From: Carnegiea gigantea
Lineage: Eukaryota; Streptophyta; Magnoliopsida; Caryophyllales; Cactaceae
Reading direction: 5' to 3'
Assembly (NCBI GenBank): GCA_029747015.1
Contig: JAKOGI010000417.1
Coordinates: 553,819-617,818 of the forward strand
DNA length: 64,000 nt
A model generated the notes under the pieces. That model did not search any database and had not been told where the DNA came from. It was given only the letters and a program-made list of their open reading frames with translations. Shown piece after piece: positions 11,207-21,342 of this stretch (position 1 is its first letter; each line of letters opens with the position of its first letter). A program made the position numbers and the translations under genes.

Positions 11207-11721
11207 TGCTCTTTGAAGACCATGCCAGAAGCGAGTACAAACTTGGTATCGCGATCTGACACAATACTGAGTGGCACACCATGCAGTCTAACTATCTCCT
11301 TAATGTATAGGTTTGCTAGTTGCTCAGAGGTGAAAGTGGCCTTGATGGGCAAGAAGTGTGCAGCCTTGGTCAATCTTTCAACTATAACCCACACACCATC
11401 ATGCTGTTTGATGGTTTTTGGCATTCCAATCATGAAATCCATGGTGATGTGTTCCCATTTCCACTCAGGATTTGGCAAGGGTTGCAGTAAACCTCCAAGT
11501 TTCTGATGCTCGGTTTTCACCCGTTGGCACGTAAGGCATCGAGCCACGTACTCTGCAATGTCCCTTTTCATGCCATTCCATCAGTAATGGGTCTTCAAGT
11601 CATGGTACATCTTCGTGCTTCCAGGGTGTACAACAAGTGTGGAATTGTGCGCCTCCTTTAACAATTCCTTCTTGAGAGCTGTTATGTTTAGTACACATAG
11701 TCTATTCCCATACCAAAGTAC
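11185..11721 (-). pseudogene. Integrase N-terminal part and first catalytic residues
   Basis: This continues the RNaseH frame. It contains the zinc-binding region (a His-rich stretch, then CLTCQ) and the first two catalytic Asp positions, in HITMDFMIGMP and IVSDRDTKF. A TGA at 11581-11583 interrupts the zinc-binding region where this family normally has Trp. A one-base deletion near 11245 throws the 3' end out of frame, ending at 11185. The enzyme would have inserted the cDNA copy into the genome. In this state it cannot be made as one protein. Confidence 0.9.
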
Positions 11722-12348
11722 CTAATTTTGGATGGAAAATTCCTTATTCTTTCCTTCTTCCACGCCTTTCTTTATCTTCATAAGTTCAGGGTCATCCTTC
11801 TGCTGTTGCGTGATCGTTTCGATCAATGGCGAAGAGATTTGAAGCGCTGCCAAGTAGCCTTGATTTACTGGCAACACTACCTCTATTTGTAGCACGTCGA
11901 GCTCCCTTAGGAGTCTCTTTTCTTGTGTAAGTAGACAGGCAAAAGACCCCATGGATTTTCTACTCAGTGCGTCAGCCACCACGTTTGCCTTTCGAGGGTG
12001 ATATTTGATCTCCATATCATAATCCTTAAGGAGTTCTAGCCATCTTCTTTGTCTCATGTTTAACTCTTTTTGAGTAAAGATGTATTTCAAGCTCTTGTGG
12101 TCAGTGTATACTTCACACCTTACTCCATAGAGATAATGTCTCCAGATTTTTAAGGCAAACACAACCGCAGCCAATTCTAGGTCATATGTTGGATAATTCT
12201 CTTCGTAGGGCTTCAATTGGCGAGAGGCATAAGAAATAACTCTGCCTTTTTGCATTAACACACATCCCAGTCCCTTCTTGGACGCATCGCTATAGATTAC
12301 AAATCCTTCATTACCCTCAGGTATAGCTAGTATTGGGGCAGACACCAT
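11722..12348 (-). pseudogene. RNase H domain of family-B pol
   Basis: This lies in the same frame as RT. The acidic active-site residues are visible in [33 protein letters not shown] and [12 protein letters not shown]. The domain removes the RNA template during reverse transcription. The frame is closed by TAG at 11722-11724. Upstream it is cut from RT by stops at 12412-12414, 12466-12468 and 12526-12528. The Met at 12348 is internal, not a true start. Confidence 0.92.
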
Positions 12349-12525
12349 TTGGTTCTTTAGTTCCTGAAAGGCATCTTCGCACTCTGTGGTCCATTCAAAC
12401 TTGTTGGTCTTTCAAAGCAACTTGGTGATAGGTAAGGCTAGTTTTGAAAATCCTTCTACAAATCTTCAATAGTAGCCAGCCATACCTAAGAAGCTCCGCA
12501 CTTCGGAGACGTTTGTGGGTCTAGG

Positions 12526-13407
12526 CTAATTTACGATGGCCTCTATCTTTGTCGGGTCCACTGATATACCATCCTTGGTCACTATATGACCCAGAAATTG
12601 CACCTGTTCTAGCCAAAACTCACACTTTTTAAGCTTGGCATATAGCTTGTGTTCTTCTAGGGTTCGTAACACCATTCGTAGGTGGCTTGCATGTTCTTCC
12701 CTAGTCTTGGAGTATACCAAGATATCATCGATGAACCCCACTACGAATTTGTCGAGAGAGGACTTAAAGACCCCATTCATCAAGTCCATAAAGAATGCAG
12801 GAGCATTCGTTAACCCAAATGGCAACACCAAGAACTCATAATGCCCATATTGAGTGCGAAAAGCGGTTTTAGGCACGTCCTCCTTCGTGATCTTCAATTG
12901 ATGGTACCCCGATCTAAAATCAATCTTCGAGAACACCGAAGCACCAGCCAATTGATCAAACAGGTCATCAATTCGAGGAAGTGGGTATTTATTCTTGACC
13001 GTTACCTTATTTAGTTCTCGATAGTCAATACATAACCTCAAACTCCCATCTTTCTTCTTCACAAATAGTACTGGTGCTCCCCAGGGTGAAACACTAGGCT
13101 GAATTAACCCCTTATCTAGTAACTCTTGCAACTGAGTTTTCAACTCTGTCAATTCCGTAGGTGCCATTCGATAAGGTGCCTTGGATATTGTGGCAGTTCC
13201 AGGTACTAGTTCAATGGTGAATTCGATTTCTCTATCGGGTGGTAGCCCCGGTACCTCCCGAAACACCTGTGGAAACTCCCTTGCTATCGGAATCTCACTC
13301 AGGTCCAACTCTTTCAATTCTGCGACCTCAATCGCACACAAATAGCCTTGACATTCTTTCTTCAACATTTTGAATGCTTGCATAGCAGATACCGTTGGGA
13401 TGGTCAC
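12526..13407 (-). pseudogene. Reverse transcriptase domain of family-B pol
   Basis: The RT fingers and palm are clear: [45 protein letters not shown], and the catalytic FIDDILVYS (the F-x-D-D form common in plant gypsy elements). It continues to the connection region ([10 protein letters not shown]) and stops at TAG 12526-12528, replacing a normally conserved Trp. Two further in-frame TGA codons follow at 12466 and 12412. A Phe stands in [11 protein letters not shown] where Ala is more usual. The frame equals that of gag but not that of the protease between them. Confidence 0.95.
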
Positions 13408-13654
13408 TTCCCTTAAAGGTCACTCTTTCTCCATCGGGGGTCGAGAAGGTAACCAGCTTTCTCTCACAGTCAATAGTAACTTTATATCTGGTTAACCAGT
13501 CCATCCCTAGAATAACGTCCCAACCTTGTATATCCAGCTGTACTAGGTCTACAGGGAGAATTCTCCCTTCCAATTGAATAGCATAGTCTTTAAAAACAAG
13601 ATCGGTATAGTAAGTAGACCCTAAGGGGGTAGTCACACATAATTGTACATCCAT
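13328..13654 (-). pseudogene. Aspartic protease core and linker, out of frame
   Basis: This carries the middle and end of the retropepsin domain and the linker to RT. A recognisable run is GWDVILGMDWLTRYKVTIDC, typical of gypsy proteases. The active-site Asp-Ser-Gly lies just upstream, in the gag frame. Two frameshifts, near 13650 and near 13400, bracket this piece and cancel out, so gag and RT share a frame and only this stretch is displaced. Confidence 0.88.
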
Positions 13655-14754
13655 CTCACTGGGTTGCTAGCGAGTTTCTTTGCAAAGGTAGGATTTATAA
13701 AAGAATGTGTGGCACCCGAATCAAATAAAACATGAGCATAAAGTTGTTTAACAAAAAGGGTACCTGATACGGTGGCAGTGAGGTCCTCCGCCTCACCTCC
13801 TTCTAAGTTAAACACCCGGCCACCTGCTTGCGGCCTTTTTCCACCTCGTTTGCCTTCTGAAGTTGCATTCACAGGGGGTCGGCCTCTTTGTAGAACTGGA
13901 TTAGCCCCCGTGCCTGAAACTTGTGTACTGTTCTGCCGATTCCACGCCTTCTTGGGGCAATTTGCAATTTTGTGGTCCGTAGATCCACACCCATAGCATT
14001 CTTGTGTGCCATATCGACACTGACCGGAGTGCATACGCCCACACTGGTTGCAGGGTTCCAGTGCCTGCCTTGGTACAACTTGCTTTCCTTTCCCCCGGTT
14101 GTCGAAGTTGCTGATCTTATTGCTTCCCTGGGTACTGGACCCTCCTTGGTTAAACTTTTTTTTTGCTGGGCCTATCTGCCGACTTTCCGCTTCGGTTTCA
14201 GCTATAACTCGGGCTATTTTCACCGCCCTCTCGTATATCTCCTGGAAGCTGGTGAAAACATGCCCAGCTATCATCCGCTTAATGGGTCCTTTAAGGTCTT
14301 GCTCGAAGTGGTCCATCTTCATTTCTTCAGTTGCGACTTGATTAGGCGCAAAGCGACTAAGCTCGTTAAACTTCGCCGCGTATTCTACCACACTCATTTG
14401 GCCTTGTTTCGACTGTAGAAATTCTTGTTCCTTTGCCCTCTTTACATCTCGTGGGTAATACTGAGCATCCATCATGGTTTTTAGTTGTTCCCAGGTTAGA
14501 GCTGGTTCACCAGCTCGAGGTTTGACAGTGCCCCACCAGAATTCCGCATCCTTTTCGAACTGATGGGTCGCCAGACGTATTTTAAAATCTTCGGGGCAGT
14601 CCATTACTTCAAACAAATTCTCCATCCTTCTTAGCCATTCCTCATAGGCAAGAGGATTTGTTCCACCACTAAACCTTGGTGGTTTCAGCTTATTAAACTG
14701 ACAAATCATCTCCAAGGCAGTTGGTGCCGCCACCTGTTCCCTTCATGGAGGCAT
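13633..14754 (-). pseudogene. Gag with nucleocapsid zinc knuckle and protease active site
   Basis: The retrotransposon gag core spans about residues 25-170 of the frame, for example FEKDAEFWWGTVKPR and MSVVEYAAKFNELSRFAP. It is followed by a basic linker and a CCHC zinc knuckle (CYGCGSTDHKIANC). The frame then runs into the protease active site (LFDSGATHSF) before a frameshift near 13650. By comparison with family C the start is ATG 14752-14754, but codon 4 is TGA (14743-14745), probably from an Arg codon. The longest clean frame starts at 14733. Gag would form the particle in which reverse transcription occurs. Confidence 0.92.
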
Positions 14755-15036
14755 TGGCTGCACAGTCGTTTATGCAAAGTTGCTTAGTTTTTATTCATAA
14801 AAATAGATTGTCAAAAGCATTTAAAAAAAAAAACATAGTACAACATTAGATAGAATGTATAGAGCTTTAAGTATTCGTGCGATCCTATTTTGGTTGCACG
14901 AACACTTCTCAAAAATGCACTTTCACGAATCACGAAACATCGGGTATCACTCCTGTTTATTTATTTTCGAACGCACACTAACTATGTTTTATTTAAATAC
15001 AATACACACATTGGCGACTCCAGACTACACACAGCC
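14755..15036 (-). other. Spacer between extra ORF and gag
   Basis: These ~280 bp hold no frame related to any neighbour and no recognisable motif. The stretch is AT-rich and contains a run of about ten A residues near 14825. The corresponding spacer in family C is 44700-45086. Confidence 0.6.
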
Positions 15037-15750
15037 CTAATTACCACCTGAGGAACCCTCCTCGGGAGGATCATCTACCGCTGGATCATTCGAGCCCTCA
15101 AACTCAACTGGGGCTAGTAGGTCCCATAATACAAATGGTGGGGAGTACTCCACATCAGGTGCTCCATCTACCAGTTTTCTCATCCTCAGCATTGTGGCTT
15201 GCCAGCCCTAGGGGTATTGTGCACCGAAGGAATCTATCCAACGTGCCCACAGAGTGGCTACTCGCTTGTATCGTCTTGCCTGAGGGTTTTCTGCGAACAG
15301 AAGTCTCATTTGACGATGTTCAATCTGATTTCTCTCTGCTATTATGATTGGTAGTTGTTGGGTAGCGGAAGGAGCAATTAAAGCCGTGTTGATCAGTTGC
15401 ATGGCAGCATCGCTCCTTCCCAAGGAGGTATTTCCTAAGGAGTCCACCCGTCCTTCTGCTAACATTAGGAAATCCACTAATCCCCTGAAAGTAAACGGAG
15501 TATGAGCTCCCCTGCGTACATGAAATAGACGGAGGATGGAGGTGACCTCGCTCCATCTTCCCGTGCGAGGCATTGCTCGGATGAACTTGTAAGTCCAGTG
15601 GTTTTGAGTGACCCATAAGGGTCTCCACTGGTTACTCCTAATCATTGCTTCCCAAAAGATGACCGCATTCCACACGGCCAGCCAGAATGGAAGGTACTCG
15701 AAATCATCAATGCTAAACACCATCCTACACCACCACACTGGATTAGACAT
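15037..15750 (-). pseudogene. Unrecognised extra ORF upstream of gag (family B)
   Basis: This is a frame of 237 codons plus stop between PBS and gag on the sense strand, broken once by TAG at 15208-15210 (codon 181). Homology with 45087-45776 starts at the second Met (15723), giving 228 codons against 229 in family C. Shared stretches include FWLAxWNxVIF, GRWxEVT, AERNQxE, QMRxLF and YKRVAxxW, then GWxATMLxMxxLVD after the stop. The tail is acidic and Ser/Gly-rich. No signal peptide, zinc finger or known enzyme motif is evident, and I do not recognise the family. The position recalls the additional ORF1 of Tat/Ogre elements, but I see no proof of kinship. Confidence 0.75.
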
Positions 15751-15908
15751 AAACTAACAAGCATGCATTTGAATAAGAGTCTTAAGCCATGTTCTAGTTC
15801 GTGCCCACAAGTATGCAAAACAAGCATATAGTAAGCTCAAGTAAACACTTTAAGGCACACACTTTCACACATTGACACACCTAAGGTCACATCTATATGC
15901 ATATGCAA
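15751..15908 (-). other. Family-B untranslated leader
   Basis: About 160 bp between the PBS and the extra ORF with no coding frame that continues into either neighbour. The matching part of family C is 45777-45945. Confidence 0.6.
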
Positions 15909-15926
15909 CCTATGGCTCTGATACCA
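15909..15926 (-). promoter_or_regulatory. Primer binding site (initiator tRNA-Met), family B
   Basis: The element strand reads TGGTATCAGAGCCATAGG, starting five bases (TTAGG) after the LTR end. The first 12-13 bases complement the 3' end of plant initiator tRNA-Met. It marks the start of minus-strand DNA synthesis and fixes 15932 as the LTR boundary. Confidence 0.92.
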
Positions 15927-15931
15927 CCTAA

Positions 15932-18900
15932 TGTAACACCCCCGACTGCCTTCTAGGGATGCCACACCGCCAGAATCCCCCGAGGGAGACCCCTAAGGCT
16001 CTTGTTCTATTGACTTTCTTCTTAATTTTACCAAACTTTATTTTAGTTGGGAAATCCTAAGACGAAATCGGCAGACTTCCGTCTGTAATTTCAACATTTC
16101 CATAATTTACATTGTAATTTTTATGGTACCTGTATCATTACAACCAAATTCAAAAAGGGACTAGGAGGTTCCAGCGAGTCACACACTCGCGATTGAGGCT
16201 TATGCCTTTATAAACAACTATTTACAATGACTTACATAAGTTTCGTACTACTAGAGCCACTATATGCCCAATTCATGCACTTTTCAAGCAAAATATTACT
16301 GCAGGCAGCCACATCACTTCATGTCACGGGTACACCTTGCAGGAGCAACTAATGGTCTTAGAAGAAACACAAATTCTTTCATCATTCATCACCTGGGGGA
16401 AAAAGGGAAAGGAAATGAAGTGAGCCACCACATGCTCAATGAGTGTTCCTCCACTCCTTAAAACAAAACCCTTTTCAAGCAATAATACTCATAATATCCA
16501 CTTATCAAGCATTTAGCTAATACTAACATGGTATTAGGCAACATATTATACGACACAGGTTGAAGAACATAAACATCGGACAAGTCATGACTTATGTATT
16601 CACTAGGCACATTTGAATGTCATTTCACGATTCACTAGCATGTCACATATTCTATTTGAAGCCACATTCATCATATTAAGAACATTTTCTTCAAATCTGC
16701 AGTGAAACTTTCTTTGAACATTTGAAAGCATTTCATAACCTTGAGGTTCTCAATCTTTTAAAAAAATTTACATTTCGCATTCGTCGTAAAACGACCCTTG
16801 TAAGCATTTCATATTCACTCCATTTGGCCTCCTTGGGCCCATAGAACATTCTTTTTCTTTAAAACATATAAAATGGCAAAGGCCAATTGCTTTTCTTGTC
16901 TTGGTAAGAAACTACTCTCGGCATAAGATCATTACAGGGTGCTGATTGGGTGAGAACTATTCTCGACCCCATAGTGAGACCTAACGCTCACGCTTAAGCT
17001 CTTACTCCCGGAATGGCTACATACAACATATCGGACCATTACATTAGCTCTCGTCAGGGCCTCTAGGGTTTATCCGGACTTATCCCCTAGGTTAACATCA
17101 TTTACATCATATCATATTGTCCGCAGCACATTGTCTTAGCCACTTAAAGCGTATCGGCCATAACGGCTAGTAATTTTCTGTTTCAAACGATAAAATCATT
17201 CAACGTATAATTCCCATCTCCCTTTTGTTAAAAACGTTTTAGGGATTCCTCCCAAACACTATTTGAATAGCTAAAATAGGCCATAGCTCGTTACTAGACA
17301 TGACTATTATTCATTTAAAACACATGAAGAGTCATTTGCTAAAACATCACCCTTCCACACACATGTTACATTTAAAACATACGAGGAAAAGGGCATACAC
17401 ATATCACATTCAAACACTTCATAATCATTTCAACACAATGAACCACACATGACCTCGCAATCCACACGATTGCGGTCAATTCACAACCCAGTCTCCCTCC
17501 TCACTTGTACCGTACCACAAGACCTCGAACGCTCATAATTCTTTCCTCAAACCATCCAACTACCAACTCGATTCATCGATTTATTAATCACAACATATTA
17601 TCATATTAGCTTATGTAAAAGGGAGGGAAGTTTAGGCCCTTACCTGAGCAACCAGCATCATTCAGCGAAGCGTTACAACAAGCGTGCATATAGCCACATT
17701 TATTCATAATTCGACAATACTTTATTCAGTAAATCAAACATAATTCGATTCTAAACATATACGTTGCATTTCGAAGTAACTTCCCTAAGCATGAATGTAC
17801 TAAAAAAAGTTCGAATTTATTTCGTTTACACACATAATACATTAGCTAGTTCAATTCGAATGGAAGCTAAACACGTTAAACTAACTTCGTTTTTAATCCC
17901 TTTTCATATATTAGCTAAATAACTTGAATCAATGCTAAACATATCAAACTAACTTCGTTTCTAATTCCTTTTCAAACAATAACTCATTAACTCGATTCGA
18001 AGTTAAATACGTTAAATTAACTTCGATTTTAATTATGTTTCGGACCATAACTCATTAACTCGATTCGAAGCTAAATACGTTAAATTAACTTCGATTTTAA
18101 TTCCGTTTCGGACAATAACTCATTAACTCGATTCGAAGCTAAATACGTTAAATCAACTTCGATTTTAATTCCGTTTTACAATAACTCATTAACTCGATTC
18201 GAAGCTAAATACGTTAAATTAACTTCGATTTTAATTCCGTTTTAAACAATAACTCATTAACTCGAATCGAAGCTAAATACGTTAAATTAACTTCGATTTT
18301 AATTCCGTTTTAAACAATAACTCATTAACTCGATTCGAAGCTAAATACGTCCATATAAATTCGAATTCACTGTTCACGCAAGACTACGGTTTATGTACAG
18401 AATTCACGTCGATTCACAATTTCAGGCATGAAACAACCAATTGATTCGAACCTAAGCATGAATAACTTATTTCTTGTCATTTCTAACGAATTTAACAAGC
18501 CCTAACTTGACATGCAACATCAAACTGCTGAAAATTAACTTCGAAAATAGTAATAACTTAGGAGGGAGAAACACTTACTTGGGTTAGCCTAGTTTCAACC
18601 TCAAACAGTAAATACCAATGCTCCCACGCTGCTAAACCCGAAACCAAGCCTGTCAGTCAACAAATTCGAACCCTAGCCCCCGATTTGGTAATGCCTGTGG
18701 CGAATTGAGGCTCGATTTTTGGCTCCAATTTATAGAGGAGGCTGGGATGGAGGTGGGTCATCGGATTTCGGCACGTGGATGGTCAATTTCCGGTGGTGGA
18801 CGCGTACCTGGGTCGGTTTCTGGCCGTGCGACGTGGAGGACGAGAGGTGGGGAGGTTTGGGCGGTGGTTGGCGTGGCTGAGGGGACCGATCGTCCCCTTC

Positions 18901-19389
18901 TCTCGCCGGCGACAGGTGGCGGTCGGCGATGAGACCCACCGGCGACCGTGGCCCTAGAGAGAGAGGGAGACGCGTTAGAGAGAGAGAGAGCGAGCGTGTG
19001 TGGGGGGGTGTCCTGCCCGACTTCGGTCTCCCCTCCCCTTATCAATCCTTTTTCTTTTCCCTTTTTTTTGTTGTTTTGGGTTAAACTAACAACATTCAAC
19101 TAAATTCTGGTCCCGTACTCGCTAATGGTTAGGCTAATCCCGAATTGAACGACCTACCATGAACATGTCGGTTTAAACTTTGGAAATCGGCCAGTAAAAC
19201 GAAAAACGATTTTAAATACTGGGTTTAGCGTTGATTCAAATATTTTATAAATAAGTAGCGTCAACGATAACGTTAGTCAAATAATCGTCCCTTTTATTGA
19301 AACTAGTCATTGAAAACTCGCACGGTCGATTTAATATTTTCGTCGGATAACGAATCAAAAGCAACTACTAAAATCAGCAACTAAACAGT
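15932..19389 (-). repeat. Family-B 5' LTR, slightly truncated
   Basis: This begins TGTAACACCCCCG beside the PBS and is collinear with 6935-10363 until CTAAACAGT at 19389, where the last ~35 bp are missing and family-A sequence follows. In the outer parts it differs from its partner by several percent by eye (about 8 changes in the first 90 bp). Yet 18540-19134 matches 9481-10075 without a difference that I could find. It contains 68-bp repeats at about 17985-18352. Confidence 0.9.
17985..18352 (-). repeat. 68-bp tandem repeats in family-B 5' LTR
   Basis: This is the counterpart of 8993-9296 with about five units carrying CTCGATTCGAAGCTAAATAC. One unit is three bases short (about 18180), so the array differs slightly from its partner LTR. 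Confidence 0.85.
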
Positions 19390-21324
19390 ACATATACGCG
19401 TTTATCCATAAATAAGTAGCGTCAACCATATTTTATAAATAAGTAGCGTCAACCATATGCATTGCATGAACTAGAATAATCGTTTACAGACCTTTATAAA
19501 CTAAGAGTACATATAGCCATATTTATCCATAAATCGACAACACTTTATTCAGTAAATCAAATGTAATTTGATTCTAAACATATACGATGCATTTCGAAGT
19601 AACTTTCCTATGCATGAATGTACTAAAAAGGGTTCGAATGAAAGCTAAACATATCTCAATAGCTTCGAATTTAATTTGTTTACATGCATTAGCTAGTTTA
19701 ACTCGAATCGGAGCTAAACGCGTTTATATAACTTCGAGATTAATTCCTTTAACATGCATTAGCTAATCCACTTGATTCGAAGCTAAACACATCTCATTAA
19801 CTTCGAAATTAGCTGATTTGCACGCATCGGTTAATCAATTCGAATGGAAGCTAAACACGTTAAAAGGACTTCAATTTTAATCATTTATCACATATTAGCT
19901 AAATAACTTGAACAGAAGCCAAGCACGTTAACGCAACTTCGATTTTAATTTTTTTTCATACATTAACTCATTAACCTGAATAGATGCTAAACACGTTAAA
20001 CTAGCTTCGTTTTTAATCCTTTTTCATGCATTAACTAATTAACTTGAATCGATGCTAAACACGTATAATTCACTTCGAATTACAATCTCAAGCATCCATT
20101 AACTACATGCATTCGAATTAACGCTAAACAGGTATAATTCACTTCGAATTACAATCTCAGGCATCCATTAACTACATGCATTCGAATTAACGCTAAACAC
20201 GTATAATTCACTTCGAATTACAACCTCAGGCATCCATTAACTACATGAATCGAACCTAAGCAGGTATAGCTCGCTTCTTGACATTTCTAACACATTTAGC
20301 AAACCCTAACTTGACATGCAATATCAATCTGAAAACATTTTCGAAATTAGTAATAGCTTAGGAGGCGAGAACACCCACCTCGATACCACGCTAGAGACAA
20401 GCGATTTAGCTTGAATTGAGGCCAAAAATCGAACACCAAAAGCCAGACGCTCATCTGCTCTTCGTGCGTGATTCGACTAGCCCAAACCCAAAAACGCTAA
20501 CTTGTGGTTTTTTGAGAAATTTAAGCATGGTTAAGGAGGATTCAAGGTGGGGATTCAACTTAAAAGAGTAGAGAAGTTCGAAACTCACCGTGCATGCGTG
20601 ATTTCAACCGAGTGTCCGGCCGTCCTTGCGCCAGAATTGGCCCAGCCATGGCCGATTTTCACTCAACCTCGGCACAGGTTGGTCGCCGGGAGCCAGGGGA
20701 GGCAGATTGGGGCTTGGAACTGGCGAGTATAGCGTGTGTGAGGTGAGGAGATGAGAGAGACGGTGGTGGCTTTTGGGCGGTGGTGGACACGTGTTGGGGG
20801 GACACTAGTGGTCTCCTCTCGCCGGCGACGTGTGATGGACGGCGGTGACGCCAGAAGCCGGCCACTGGTTGCCGTTGAGAGGAAGAGAGAGAGTGAGAGT
20901 GAAGCAGAGAGAGAGGGGCGTTTGGGGGAGTCGGGTTTCAGGTACCCGACTTCGACCCCCCCCCTTTTGATCCACTTTCCCCTTTTTTTTGGTTGTTTTG
21001 GGTTAAACCAACAACATTCAACCAAATTCTGGTCCCGTACTTGCTAATGGCTAGGCTAAACCCGAATTGAACGACCTACTATGAACATTTCGGTTTAAAC
21101 TTTGGGAATCGGCCAAGTAAAACGAAAAACGATTTTAAAAACTTGGTTTAGCGTTGATTCAAATATTTTATAAATAAGTAGCGCCAATAATAACGTTAGT
21201 CAAATAATCGTTCTTTTTAATGAATTTAATCGTTAAAAACTCACACAGTTACTTAAAATACGATTTTATAACGTAAAAGCAAGACAGACAACTTAACGTA
21301 AAAATAACGAAGGTGGGTCTTACA
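19390..21324 (-). repeat. Family-A 3' LTR, internally deleted
   Basis: The inner edge (GGGTCTTACA at 21324) abuts the polypurine tract. The left edge is scrambled: ATAAATAAGTAGCGTCAACC appears twice (19409-19455). Near 19508 the sequence jumps, relative to 24144-28268, from position ~24590 to ~26486, removing about 1.9 kb between sites sharing GTACAT. A GC-rich leader lies at about 20580-20960. Confidence 0.8.
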
Positions 21325-21342
21325 TTCTTCCCCCCTTAAAAG
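21325..21342 (-). promoter_or_regulatory. Polypurine tract, minus-strand family-A element
   Basis: The element strand reads CTTTTAAGGGGGGAAGAA directly before the LTR start TGTAAGACCCACC. The hairpin that normally precedes it is degraded here (CGTCCTCAAAATT in plus reading). Confidence 0.85.

Larger units (their letters stand above)
6935..19389 (-). mobile_element. Family-B Ty3/gypsy element, Tekay/Del-like chromovirus, degenerate
   Basis: This is a near-complete minus-strand element. Its 3' LTR is at 6935-10363, followed by polypurine tract, integrase with C-terminal chromodomain-like segment, RNaseH, RT, protease, gag, an extra ORF, PBS (15909-15926) and 5' LTR (15932-19389). The gene order and chromodomain-like tail indicate the Tekay/Del branch of chromoviruses, which is known for long LTRs. 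The coding part has at least six in-frame stops and three frameshifts. The far end of the 5' LTR has lost about 35 bp, so a target-site duplication cannot be checked. It abuts family-A LTR sequence on both sides. Confidence 0.9.

Noticed and set aside
13921..14418. 165-codon plus-strand ORF opposite gag
   Set aside because: It is a shadow of the gag frame on the other strand with no independent evidence.
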